NCBI RefSeq assembly: GCF_047663525.1
Contig: NC_092591.1
Coordinates: 27,933,001 to 27,997,000 of the forward strand
DNA length: 64,000 nt
Source of the DNA: Anas platyrhynchos
Taxonomy: Eukaryota > Chordata > Aves > Anseriformes > Anatidae
Direction: 5' to 3'
Shown here: positions 53,126 through 63,165 of the stretch, piece after piece
Position numbering within the stretch: the first letter of the stretch is position 1
Layout of the letters: every line of letters starts with the position of its first letter
Notes under the pieces: model-generated
The model's database searches: none
Seen by the model: only the letters and a program-made list of their open reading frames with translations
What the model was told of the DNA's origin: nothing
Program-made: the position numbers and the translations under genes

Positions 53126-55371
53126 ATGGAGCCCCCGGAGAAGCAGCACAAGGACCTTGTGGCCGTCATGCTGGAGGGCAGAAAGTGCCCCCTGAAGAAG
53201 AAGGGCGTCACAGGTGAGTGGGTGCCTGCCTCCAGTGACTTCTCAGCTGGGTGCGGAGTTTTTCAGCACTCTGTGCTCATCCCTTCCCTCCCCAGGCCGA
53301 ATCATGGAGCACCTCCAGAGGACCTTGCAGAGGCCCATCTCCTGGCGGCTGTCTTCTCCCGTGGCTCTCCCGCGGTGTTGCACAGGTGGGTGAGGCTGCC
53401 AAGGGGCTTCATCACTGCTGTTTTTTCTAAAAATGTGTTTTCTTGGCTCACGTGGTACTTGGGGAAAAAATAAAAAGCACCAAACAATAACAAAACCACG
53501 TGTGAAAAAACAACAGTGGGGTCGAAGTGGATAATTTCTAAAGGATCATAACTGATGTGGCCACTGGTTTGCAGGGCAGTTGCTAACCTTGGGGAGGGAA
53601 GTGCTTTATGCTCTATTGCCTTTGTTTTTGATCTCAGTTGCCACTTCACATTATGTTATTACTTTTACTCTAACAAAGTATTCTTGCTGCAGCCTCATTT
53701 TGGCGTGGAGAGCCTGAAAGCCATTTTGGGTGTGGAGGCATGCTGAAACCTTACTCATTTAATCACACGGAGGTCTCAATCTGCTCTCCAGACATGTCCT
53801 GGCTCCTGCTCTGGTCTCTAGCAGGCTCTGAGGTCGTGCAGACACAGGGACACCGTGCCCAGGTGTCAGGTCGCTGCAGTAATTCTACCCTGGGGCAGGC
53901 TCGGTGGGAATGCCAGATGGATCACCTCCTGGGTACATCAGTGCTGGTCCGAGGGGTTAGCTGTTGGCTTTTCCAAGGGCAGGAGCTAAGGCACCTTCTG
54001 CCTAAGTGCACGTGATGGCAGTGGGAAAAGCTCCAGCGAGGAGTGAGCCCTGAGCTCAGGGCCCCTCACCTTGGCTCTCAATGTGTCCTCTCCATCGCTG
54101 GAGGCAGGTTCAGAGGGCAGATGTTGCTGCTGCTCATGAAAGCCCTTGTGTTGACTTGTTCTGTTCCTCCAGGCTCTTGCCCAAACCTGATGACGAGTAA
54201 CAGTGAGGCACGAGGAGAGAAGCCCGGGGAGGTGGTGTCTGCAGCCCCGCAGCCTGGCAGGACACCCCGGTCACCCCGCTGGTCACCGTCAGCAGGAAGG
54301 GATGGCCCCAACCAGGGCTGGCGGAGTGGTCTGGGGGTCCAGGTGGGCACCTGCTGCATGCCCGTATCTCTGCTGGGTGTTCGAGTACTGGGGATGTGCA
54401 AGGCCCTCAGGGCTCTATTGTCTGTGGGTGGGTTGGGGTCCCAATGCCTGCTCGCGTCTCCTTGCCCGAGCAGCTGAGTTGTGTTTCTGCGCTCTCACCG
54501 GTCCTTCCCTGTCTTGCAGGTGGAGGAGGCTGATAGCAGACCAGCCGGCAGTGTGGGCTCCCCAGTTCTGGCATCCCTTCCTTGTGCCCTCAGACCCAGC
54601 CCCTCCCCTCCTTCTCTCCTGCCTCATCCATCGCCCTCCCCTCCCGAGGCCAAGCTTGCCAGCCGCTTCCCCCTCTTCTCACCGCTGTCACAGGGCTCTG
54701 GGCCTGGCTCCATCCCTCTGCCCTGTGCTGGCCCCAAGAAACCTCACAGAGGGAGCTGGAAGAAGAAGAACCCGCATCCCAAAGAACACCCTGGCCCCAG
54801 CCCAGAGGAGCCTGCACATTTCCCCTTCGCAGGACCCATCATTGCCCGGATAACCGACTGCATCTACCTGGGGAACCTCAACGCTGCCTACAGCGGGCGG
54901 GTGCTGTGCACGAATGGCATCGACAGCATCATCGACGTGAGCTCCCTGCCCAGGGACCGCAGCCTGAGCATCATCCCCTGCACCTGCGGCCGGGCAGGCC
55001 TCAGGCACAGCTGGCCGCGGCTCAGGGTTGACATCAGGGCTTCCCTGCATGGGGGTCATCACGAAATAGGGCAGCCCTGCTTCCTGGACATCAACGAGTG
55101 CATCGAAGCCTCGGTGGAGAAAGGGAAGCGTGTCCTCATCCACTGCAGGGATGGTTACTCTTTAGGTCCTACTTGTGTCATCCAGTACCTGATGGTCAAG
55201 CACAGCATGGGACTGCTGGCAGCCTACGGGTTTGTGAGGGCACGGTACCCGCTGAACATCCAGGAGTGCCATCAGGACTTGCTGGTGGCTTTGGAGATGT
55301 CCCTGCAGCCTGGCACTGCCAGCTTGGCGTGCCTGAAGCACTCCCTGTCGAGGAAGATGGCGTGGAGCTAA
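53126..55371 (+). CDS. Dual-specificity-phosphatase-like protein lacking the catalytic arginine
   Basis: Four coding exons: 53126-53213, 53296-53385, 54173-54342 and 54520-55371 (TAA), all GT-AG and in frame, giving 399 residues. Residues 1-220 are low-complexity, rich in Pro, Ser, Arg and Lys. Residues from about 222 to 370 form a dual-specificity phosphatase domain: ARITDCIYLGNLNAA, IDSIIDVSSLP, then the P-loop VLIHCRDGYSLGPT. In active enzymes the signature is HCX5R; here His324 and Cys325 are present, but residue 331 is Leu, not Arg. That predicts loss of phosphate binding and makes this a likely pseudophosphatase, possibly a binder or scaffold like STYX-type proteins. An acceptor-like site at 54831/54832, exactly at the domain boundary and in frame, could give a shorter form. 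The first two exons rest on splice sites and frame only, as I recognise no homologue for them. Could alternatively be a decaying gene, but 1.2 kb of open frame argues against that. Confidence 0.75.
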
Positions 55372-55430
55372 ATGGGATATGGTGGCTGTGCTGTTTGCCA
55401 GCAGCCCCACAGGAGAAGAGCCAAAAGGAA

Positions 55431-55436
55431 AATAAA
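55431..55436 (+). terminator. Polyadenylation signal of the phosphatase-like gene
   Basis: AATAAA lies 60 bp after the stop codon. A second AATAAA lies at 55995-56000, which could give a longer 3'UTR. Confidence 0.65.
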
Positions 55437-55499
55437 ATGAACCCCATCTCATGGGGAAAGAGAAAACCGTAGCTGTCGGGTGTGTAGGACAGTGATGGC

Positions 55500-57130
55500 A
55501 CAAGATGCAAAGGTGATGGCTTTGCTTTGCAGCAGCTCCTAGGGGCTGGTGTTGACAGACATAAAGCTTGGGGAGCTCCTGGGGACATGCCAGAGAGAGA
55601 GGGGATGTCCTGGGCAGGGTGGGAGCTACATGAGGAAGCTTCCTCAGTCACGCTGCAGAGCTTTTACAATCAACACTACTGCTGTTGGGCTGCTATTTTT
55701 TTTTATTTTTTTTTTTTAATTTTTTCCCCTGATAATATCATCCTTGGAAACAAGGCCTAAGGTCTCCTGGTGTCGTGCTGGACAAGTCACCGCATGGCCC
55801 CTGCCCACTTGATGCTACCAGGGTGCTGAAGAGGAGAAAACCCAGCTCCTTGGGCATGGGGACCTCTTGAACCCACCACCCTCTGGCTTTGATCTCTCAT
55901 CCAAGAGCTGCTGTCTGGCAGGCCAGCAGGGGCCAGGATGGGTGTAGTTCTGTGGGGGGCTGAAGAAAATGGCTGCAGACACTTTGGAAAGAATAATAAA
56001 ATGTTGGTTTAACTTTAGGGTCAAGTGTGGCTCTCCTGGGGTATGAAGGAAAAGTGAAGTGGCTAAGCTGGGCCTCGCTGGGTGATCTCTGCTGCTGACT
56101 GCTTGGGGTGGCTGCTGTCTGTTCCCAAATGCACTCACTGCACTCTCTGTTCTTTATTTTTCTGAGAAGCTGGCTTTAGCTGGGCCAAGCAGATACCCCA
56201 GGAGGGCTTGTGGGTATTTCCCAGCTAGAGGCCAGCACCAAGTGACACCGACACTCCTGCCATGGCAGGATTGTGATGATTTCACTACCCGAGCCATCTA
56301 GCTCTCAATGTGTGAGGGACTAATCCTGAGCAAACGCAGCCTCGCCCACACAGGACCCCAAAGCAAGACCCCATCCCCATCTGGGGCTTCTTTGGCAGTG
56401 CTGCTCGTGTGATGCTACAGGCAGGCTGCAGCAGCGGATTTGCTGCTATTTGTGTGATGTCTGAGAGGAAAATTAGTCCTGACCGTGTCTGAATCTGCTC
56501 AAAATCCCTTGGCTGACAGCGGAGGGAGCGCCTGGTCTGTGGGAGGAGGGCAGGAGCTGTTTGGGCTCTTGTCTCCATGGGATCCCCTGCACACACACAC
56601 ACACACACTGCATGTGCTCTGGATGGGGCTGGTGAATATTTCCAGAGCCATTTCCATCTGCCTTTTGCTTGGGCTGTGGGGATGTGGGTGTGAGGCACCC
56701 CTCAGCAGCCTTGGGGTTGCCTTTCTTGCTGGTAGCGCGAGGCTGCTCCCCATGTGCTGCAGGGAGCCAGCAGCAGGCTTTGGGTTTGGTTTTTAAATAA
56801 ATATATAGTTGTGATGAAATATTTCACACGAGGAGGAGCTGCGAATGTTTCCCTGTGTGGTAACTGAGGCTAAAAGAAGATGCCAGTGCCGGATGGCTCC
56901 CTCAGGGATGGCTCTTCCACATGCTGCCGGTGGTTGGTTTTTGGGGGGGCGATGCAGGATCCGCAGCCTCCTTCCAGCAGCGTTCCCCAAGGGCAGGCAG
57001 AGCTGCTCCTCTCCCGAGGGGCTGCCTCGCCTGCCCCAGCCAAGGGAGGTGCACCGGGGACTCTTGCACATCATTGGTCTGAGAAGGTCTCCATGCCCTT
57101 AAAGAGAAGGTGGATTTTCTGCTGAGCCAC
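55500..57130. other. Non-coding stretch upstream of TNNI2
   Basis: No exon was recognised. It holds a T-rich run at 55696-55722, a (CA)n run at 56589-56609 and an AT-rich patch with TTAAATAAATATATAG at 56794-56809, which resembles a MEF2 site or a cryptic TATA. Confidence 0.5.
56589..56609. repeat. (CA)n microsatellite
   Basis: About ten CA dinucleotides in a row. Confidence 0.9.
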
Positions 57131-57141
57131 CCGAGAAGCCC

Positions 57142-57230
57142 TTTTATACCTCCTTACTCAGCCAGCTGCTTCGGCTCGCCAGTCAGTCCTGGCCGGCCAG
57201 CGGGGCTCTCTCTTTCTCCTGTGGATTTGG
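57142..57230 (+). promoter_or_regulatory. Probable TNNI2 promoter and non-coding first exon
   Basis: A TATA-like TTTTATAC lies at 57142-57149. A transcription start would fall about 57172, and a good donor follows at 57231 (GATTTGG then GTGAGC). A CAGCTG E-box lies at 57163-57168. The fast troponin I gene of birds is known to have a non-coding first exon followed by a long first intron; this fits the acceptor at 58931 before the start-codon exon. Confidence 0.55.
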
Positions 57231-57736
57231 GTGAGCTGCTTTGCATGTCTCTTACTGACTGGCTTGCTCTGCAGGGGGTGACGGGGAAGCAGGTTCGCTC
57301 ACATGAGTTTTGGGGAGGTGAAGGCCGGGTGGGGTGACCTGCTGGGGGAATTGGGGGTGCTGACAAAGCCACCTCCGTCCTCTGCCTGTTGGAGAGGGTC
57401 TGGCATCGGGGAGCCTCCCTCTGTCTTTCCCAGCTGCCTTTTCTTTTTGCTTTCATCCTCACTTGGTTTTGCTCTCTGCCCTAAGCCCCCTAACGCTGAC
57501 TTCTCTGGGACCACAGGAAAAAGCATCCTCAGCTGTGGCACCCCGCACCAATCCCCACTCACACCCCTCCGCTCCATGCTGCCCTTTTCTCCCCCCAAAT
57601 CACCCTTGCCACCGGGAGACCCCCAAAACAAGGACCGTCATCCAGACTGGCAGCACCATAGGGATGATTTTCAGCCCAGCCTGGCGTTGCCTCCTCCCGT
57701 CCTTGGTGCTCGCAGTGCAGGGTGCAGGGACGCTGG

Positions 57737-57888
57737 CAAAAATAGCTCCTGCTCCTCATCCACCTGCGGTGGTGGCTGTCGCCCTGCGTCGCCCCGACCT
57801 CCCCGAGTCACGGGGCCTGGCACCGGGGCCAGGCTGCCGTCTGAGGAGACAGCTGCAGCTCCTTGTGCAGCTCCCCGGCCATTTTTAG
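57737..57888 (+). promoter_or_regulatory. Candidate muscle enhancer in TNNI2 intron 1
   Basis: Within 152 bp are a MEF2-like CAAAAATAGC (57737-57746), an E-box CACCTG (57761-57766), an E-box CAGCTG (57850-57855) and a MEF2-like CCATTTTTAG (57879-57888). Quail TNNI2 is known to carry an internal regulatory element in its first intron built from E-box, MEF2 and CCAC motifs. The position, several hundred bases past the presumed start site, agrees with that element. Equivalence is inference. Confidence 0.6.
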
Positions 57889-58953
57889 AAGCACTTTTCT
57901 CCCCCCCCCCCCGCCCCTTCCCAGTAATGTGATGGGCCCGCACATTTTCCAGGATAAAGTTTCCTGGGGGAGCTTGGCCCTGCAGCCTGTACCTCCTCCC
58001 TCGGGCACCGACCCCGTTAACGCTTCACCTCCCAGGCGTGCGGGTTGCAGTGTTTTGGGGGATTGTCTCCTCTGCAAGGGAGCAGCTTCCTTTGGGCTTG
58101 GCCAATGTTCCTGCGTCCTTCCATCAGCAGACACAAGCAGGAAATATTGCTCTGATAGAAAAACGCAATTACATTTATGGGGAAAAAATTGCAGCATGAT
58201 GTTCAAAGGTACTTTTCCCTCTCTTCCCGAAGACGCTGTGTTGTGCCTGTAAAATTCCCACTTCCAGCAAATGCAAAAAATCCTCTGATGAAGCTGTTCA
58301 TACCTTCACCAGCTCAGCAAGAGCTCTCAGCCCTGTGTCCCATTATCTGTGCATGCTCCATTACCTGATGCAGACATGTGCTGGCAGCAGCATCCTCCAA
58401 TGTCCTTGTCACTTGTGGCTGCTGCCTGGCTCCATTCCCAGTGCCCAAAGCCTTCGTGGTCTTTGGGGTATGTCTCCTCCACGAAGCGTGGCAGTGCTGT
58501 TTTCCCCATTAGTAGACAGGGAGGTTGAAGCTCGAAATAGCCATTTAGTTTGCTACAGCCCTATGTGATAAGAGCTGTATGACAGAGTCAAGTGGCAGAC
58601 ATAAACTAGTCTTCCCCCCTCTTCCTTCATTGCATAAAGTGGCATCTTGGGGGCCAAGGAAGAATCACCCCTGCAGGGCTCGCCGTCACAATCCCTTTTT
58701 CTGGCCTGGCACCGCTTGTCCCAGTGCAAATGTAGCCGTGAGCTGGCACGTGCTTGCCTCTCATCTACAAACCTCAGCCTAGTTCCCCTTGAGACGGGAA
58801 TTTGGAGAAGTTGGGACAAACCCCTTCCTCTTTTTCTTTCTTTGTCTCGGCTAATCTTGCTTTGTTTCTCAACGCAAGAAAGCCAACACCAGCATGAATA
58901 ATTGTAAATTATTTTTTGGTTTTCATTGCAGGCTCACAACCATCTAAAGCAAG

Positions 58954-61818
58954 ATGTCTGAGTAAGTTCCCATTTTCTCTCTCTGCTGTGTCGCTGGCCT
59001 TTAAACACTTTCATCCAGCTGCCAGCTTTTTACACTTGTTAAGATGCATCTGCTTGTTTCTGACTGGGATGCTAACTGCCTTTTCTCCCCTTTCTCTTCC
59101 TCCCCGTCCTTGTCTGCCTGCCCTACCTGACCAGTGAAGAGGTAAGTGCGTCCTGCTGGGGCTTTGCCTTCAGCCATGCTCAGCCCTGCAGCCCTCGCCT
59201 CGCAGCTCCTCCGTCATGAAGGCGGCTGCACCTCCTCCGCCAGCCGGAGGGTGCTGAGGGGACACTGGGGCAGGGATGGCCTTGAGGTCCAGGGATGGCT
59301 GTGGAAATGCAGGGCAAGGGTTTTGCCATGGCAGAAGGAGGGGTTCCTGCACCAGGCTGCCTCCAAGTCAGCACTAGACCCCAAACTCCCCTCAGGTCGC
59401 TGCAGGAGCCATGGCAATGAGGACCAGGTGCAGGGTCAGCCCCATAGCACCTCTGAGCAAGCTGCTCCATCCTCCATCTCCCCACACACCCAACACAGCA
59501 CGAGGCAGAGCTTGTTCTCACTTAGAGAAGAGGATTTCAGGGCAGTGCACAAACCCTGTACCACAGTGCTGATGTCCAGCAGGTGCTCTGACTGCCCACT
59601 AAGCCCAGTGGGAAGGCCAGGAGGGCACTCTTTGCTAAGGCAGCACTTCTCAGATGGAATTTAAGCCCTGTGCTTGGAGTCCTCAAGGACTCTGAGCCCA
59701 TGCCCAGAACCTTATGAGCAAGATCCCACTGGTCAGTGATGCATTGCATCTCTGCGCTGGATGCCTTTTATCTGCAGAGCCCTTGGCTTCTGTCAGGAGG
59801 GCCTTAGCACCATCTGTACATGCAAAACCTGCCAGATTTGGTTGCAGTTCACTCCGCAGATCCTTATCCACTTCCTCCTGTACGTAGCAGACCAACACCC
59901 AAGCGCTGCTTCCTACTCGCCCACATCTGCATGTCGGATGCAGGGTGCATTTCCCCTGCCCCAGCCGCGCTCAGGCTCGCTCTCCTCTGGCTGAAGGGCT
60001 GAGGACACAGCTGCAGTGCCGTGGTGGACCGAGGCTGTGGTTTCTCCTCTGAACAGGAGACCTGCTGATGCTGATCTAGTGCACTGTGGGTACAAAAGGC
60101 AGGAGAGCTCTCCCAGGCTCGCCAAATCGTGAGGGTTTCATGCAGCTGAGAGTGCATTGCATTTCTTACCTGGCATCGCAGGGAGGATGAAGCTGGTTTG
60201 GGGACCAAATGTGGGTAAAGCCACGGGGTTGTATGGGGAAAGGAAATGCATGGGGGAATGTACACACTGTAACCTTCTTTTCTATCATTTTTCCTTCCTA
60301 CAGAAAAAGAGGAGGGCAGCCACTGCCCGGCGGCAGCACCTGAAGGTAGGTGACACTGCTGGGCGAGCTGTGTCCCGACTGTACCGTCTCCCACTGCGAG
60401 CAGCTCCTAGGCACTTTCCTGCCTGGGAAAGGCCACGATGCATGATGTGAGGTTCCCTGTGCACTTTTTTGCCCCTTACCAGGGAGCCTTCTGCACAGCA
60501 GGACTCTGGTGCTGGGGGAGGCTGGAGCCAGCATCCCCCTGAGCTTCTCAGAAGTTCCCCTGAATCCCCACTGTGTGGGATGTGGGTGGTTTGGCCATGG
60601 GGAGCTTCCTTTTGCTCCAACCCCACACTGAACTCCCTCCTGTTGCTTTGCAGAGTGCTATGCTCCAGCTTGCTGCCACTGAAATAGAAAAAGAAGCAGC
60701 TGCTAAGGAAGTGGAAAAGCAAAACTACCTGGCAGAGCACTGCCCTCCTCTGTCCCTCCCAGGATCCATGCAGGAACTCCAGGTAAACACCTCTTTCACC
60801 CTTACACCCTGCAGGCCACCCTTCACCATCTGGGATCAGATGGTCTTGAATGATGGCCTGGTCCTCCTCCAGCCTTCGGGATTTTCGGAGGCAGAGGGGT
60901 CTTTCAGAGACAGAGGAGAAGGAAAAGGTCTGGCGGGAGGAACCACGTGCATGTCCTGGTACTCAACATCCCTCTCCATTTTTCCTCCCAGGAGCTGTGC
61001 AAAAAGCTGCATGCCAAGATCGAGTCAGTGGATGAGGAAAGGTACGACACAGAGGTGAAGCTACAGAAGACTACCAAGGAGGTGAGCATCCCCCGGGGCC
61101 ATCCAGCAGCTGCCTCAGCAGAGCCTCTGGCTCATCCTTCCTCCCTCCCCATGCCTCTTGCTGGTGCATGAAGCTCACGCTGGGCTGTCTCTGCCCCTTC
61201 TTCTCCTCTCCGCAGCTGGAGGACTTGAGCCAGAAGCTGTTCGACCTGAGGGGCAAGTTCAAGAGGCCACCCCTGCGCCGGGTGCGCATGTCGGCAGATG
61301 CCATGCTGCGCGCCCTGCTGGGCTCCAAGCACAAGGTCTGCATGGACCTGCGGGCCAACCTCAAGCAAGTCAAGAAGGAGGACACGGAGAAGGTACCCAT
61401 TCCCTCTCCCACACGGGCATCAGCCCCTGATTTTGGGAGCTGATGCCTCCCTGCGTGATAGACAAGGTGGGGGGTGAGGGTCCTTCCTGCTCCATAATTC
61501 TTCTCCTAGCTCCCAGTGTCAAAAATGTGGCATGCGGCCCCAAAAGACGTACAGGAGGAGTGGAATTGGGCTCCTCCATCTGACATGGGGTTGTCCAGGG
61601 GAGATGAAATGTTAGGGAACCTGTGGTGAGGTTTCCATGGCCAGAGGGGTGAAGGGGCTGTGCTCGGGGGGTATTTCACCCTGCGGAGCCATCTCACCAT
61701 GTGCCCATCCCTCCTGCAGGAGAAAGACCTCCGCGATGTGGGCGACTGGAGGAAGAACATCGAGGAGAAGTCCGGCATGGAGGGCAGGAAGAAGATGTTC
61801 GAGGCCGGCGAGTCCTAA
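58954..61818 (+). CDS. TNNI2: Troponin I, fast skeletal muscle
   Basis: Seven coding exons: 58954-58961, 59135-59141 (a 7-nt microexon), 60304-60345, 60654-60782, 60992-61081, 61216-61392 and 61720-61818 (TAA). All are GT-AG and in frame, giving 183 residues, the length of chicken fast troponin I. The start [19 protein letters not shown] is split over three exons. The N-terminal region that binds the troponin C C-lobe is followed by the troponin T-binding coiled-coil (about 55-100), the inhibitory region [12 protein letters not shown] (105-116), the switch helix ([11 protein letters not shown]) and the C-terminal actin-binding tail ending KMFEAGES. It blocks actomyosin in resting fast muscle and is released by Ca-bound troponin C. 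The start-codon exon begins after an acceptor at 58931, so exon 1 is non-coding. A few residues differ from chicken as I recall it. Confidence 0.97.
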
Positions 61819-61997
61819 GCACTGCTGTCTCCACGCCTGCCATTCCCACCCTCCTCCATCCCCTCCTGACATGGCCGTGGCCATGGCCACCTTCCCCTAC
61901 CCCCGGCCCCAACACATCCTCGCCATGCATCGAGCCCACCGGCCGGGTGCTGTTTCCCTGGTTTTGTGCAGAGCTGCAGTCTGGAAGCAGCGGTGTA

Positions 61998-62003
61998 AAT
62001 AAA
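61998..62003 (+). terminator. TNNI2 polyadenylation signal
   Basis: AATAAA lies 180 bp after the TNNI2 stop codon, a typical short 3'UTR for a muscle gene. Confidence 0.85.
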
Positions 62004-62019
62004 GCTTTGGTGGGAGAGG

Positions 62020-62900
62020 GGGATGTCGCCTGCCGTGCTAGGGACGGGGAGGCCCCGTGCTGTGGGACCACCCTGGGGATGCACATCTCCAGCAGGAGGC
62101 TGCCTTGGCCTGGTGTGCTCGGTGGGCAGCAGCACGGGATGCTCCCCTGCTGCCCTCCTCGTGGTCTCCATCTCGTGGTGACGGAGTAGGAAGGGACATT
62201 TCCTCTCTCCTAAGATCTGTCCTCTGACCCCATCGCAGGAGCTGCCATGCCTGGGCACTGCTTGGGCAAGCAGAGGAGAGGGCTGGGGGTTTTGGGGTGG
62301 TGAGGAACTTATCTGCCAGAGGAAGGAAGTGGGTGAGGCCACGGCACGATGCCATCGCCTGCTCTACCTCCTCCTGCTTCTGCTTGTTCCCCAGCGGGGG
62401 CCAAGTGGGGGCCAGGAGGTGATGGCCCCATGCTGGGCGCTTCTTGGTGGCCTCTTGGTGGCTCTGGTCACTCCTTGCACTGGTGGTCATGCCCATGGTG
62501 CTGTGCTGTGGCTCCTCTCCATGTGGGGTGATGGCTGGGGGGCAGGAGCTCTCAGCCCAGGCACGGGGGGCGCGCAGCCTGTGTTGGTGGTGCAAAGCAG
62601 CCACCCCCAGGGCTGCAGGGGATGCTCAGCACCCGGAGAGGAGCAGGCTATTGCTGTGAGAGGTGTGAAATCCAGACCACCTCTGTGCCATGGTGATGGT
62701 GCCCCACGCACCACAGGGTGCTGCGGTTCAGGGCTGCAGGATGTCCCCATATGAGCTGTGCCAGCACCAGGGGTGGCCCTGGGGAGCGGTGGGTTGCCCT
62801 TCTCCCTGCTGGGGGGGATGTCCACGCTCCTCCCTTCCCCTTCAGTCTTTCTTAGCGCTTCCCTCTTTCGAGGCTGCCGACAGAGGCGAAACCTTAAAAT
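62020..62900. other. Non-coding stretch right of TNNI2
   Basis: GC-rich, with no exon or known repeat recognised. It ends in an AT-rich patch (62909-62934) with TATATAAT just before the next candidate exon. Confidence 0.5.
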
Positions 62901-63085
62901 AATCTGAACCTTTTTTTAAAAAAATATATAATTTGCCTTCTCCCATCCCCCCTAAACCCACAAAGTTTCCGGCACAGCTCACTTCTGCCCAGCGCAGGAA
63001 GAGCGAAGCGGCGGCAGCAGCACCCTTGTGCACCGTCCCCCCAGCCCTGAGCCGTCCCCAGGGCACTGTGCCGGACAGGAGGGAG

Positions 63086-63165
63086 ATGTCGGACTCAGAG
63101 GAGTGCCACCAGGGTGCAGAAGGAGAGGACCAAGTGGGAGATGAATCCCACCAGGAGAGCGAGAG
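63086..63165 (+). CDS. Probable first coding exon of the next gene, perhaps LSP1 (partial)
   Basis: An ATG at 63086 opens a short acidic peptide (MSDSEECHQGAEGEDQ and onward, 26 codons plus two bases) that ends at a GT donor (GAGAG followed by GTGAAG). An AT-rich TATA-like patch lies about 155 bp upstream (62917-62934), and the sequence between is exon-like and GC-rich. In mammals LSP1 follows TNNI2 on the same strand and its N-terminus is acidic; TNNT3, which follows LSP1, also starts with MSD and acidic residues, so the identity is open. No further exon is seen to the right edge. Confidence 0.4.
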
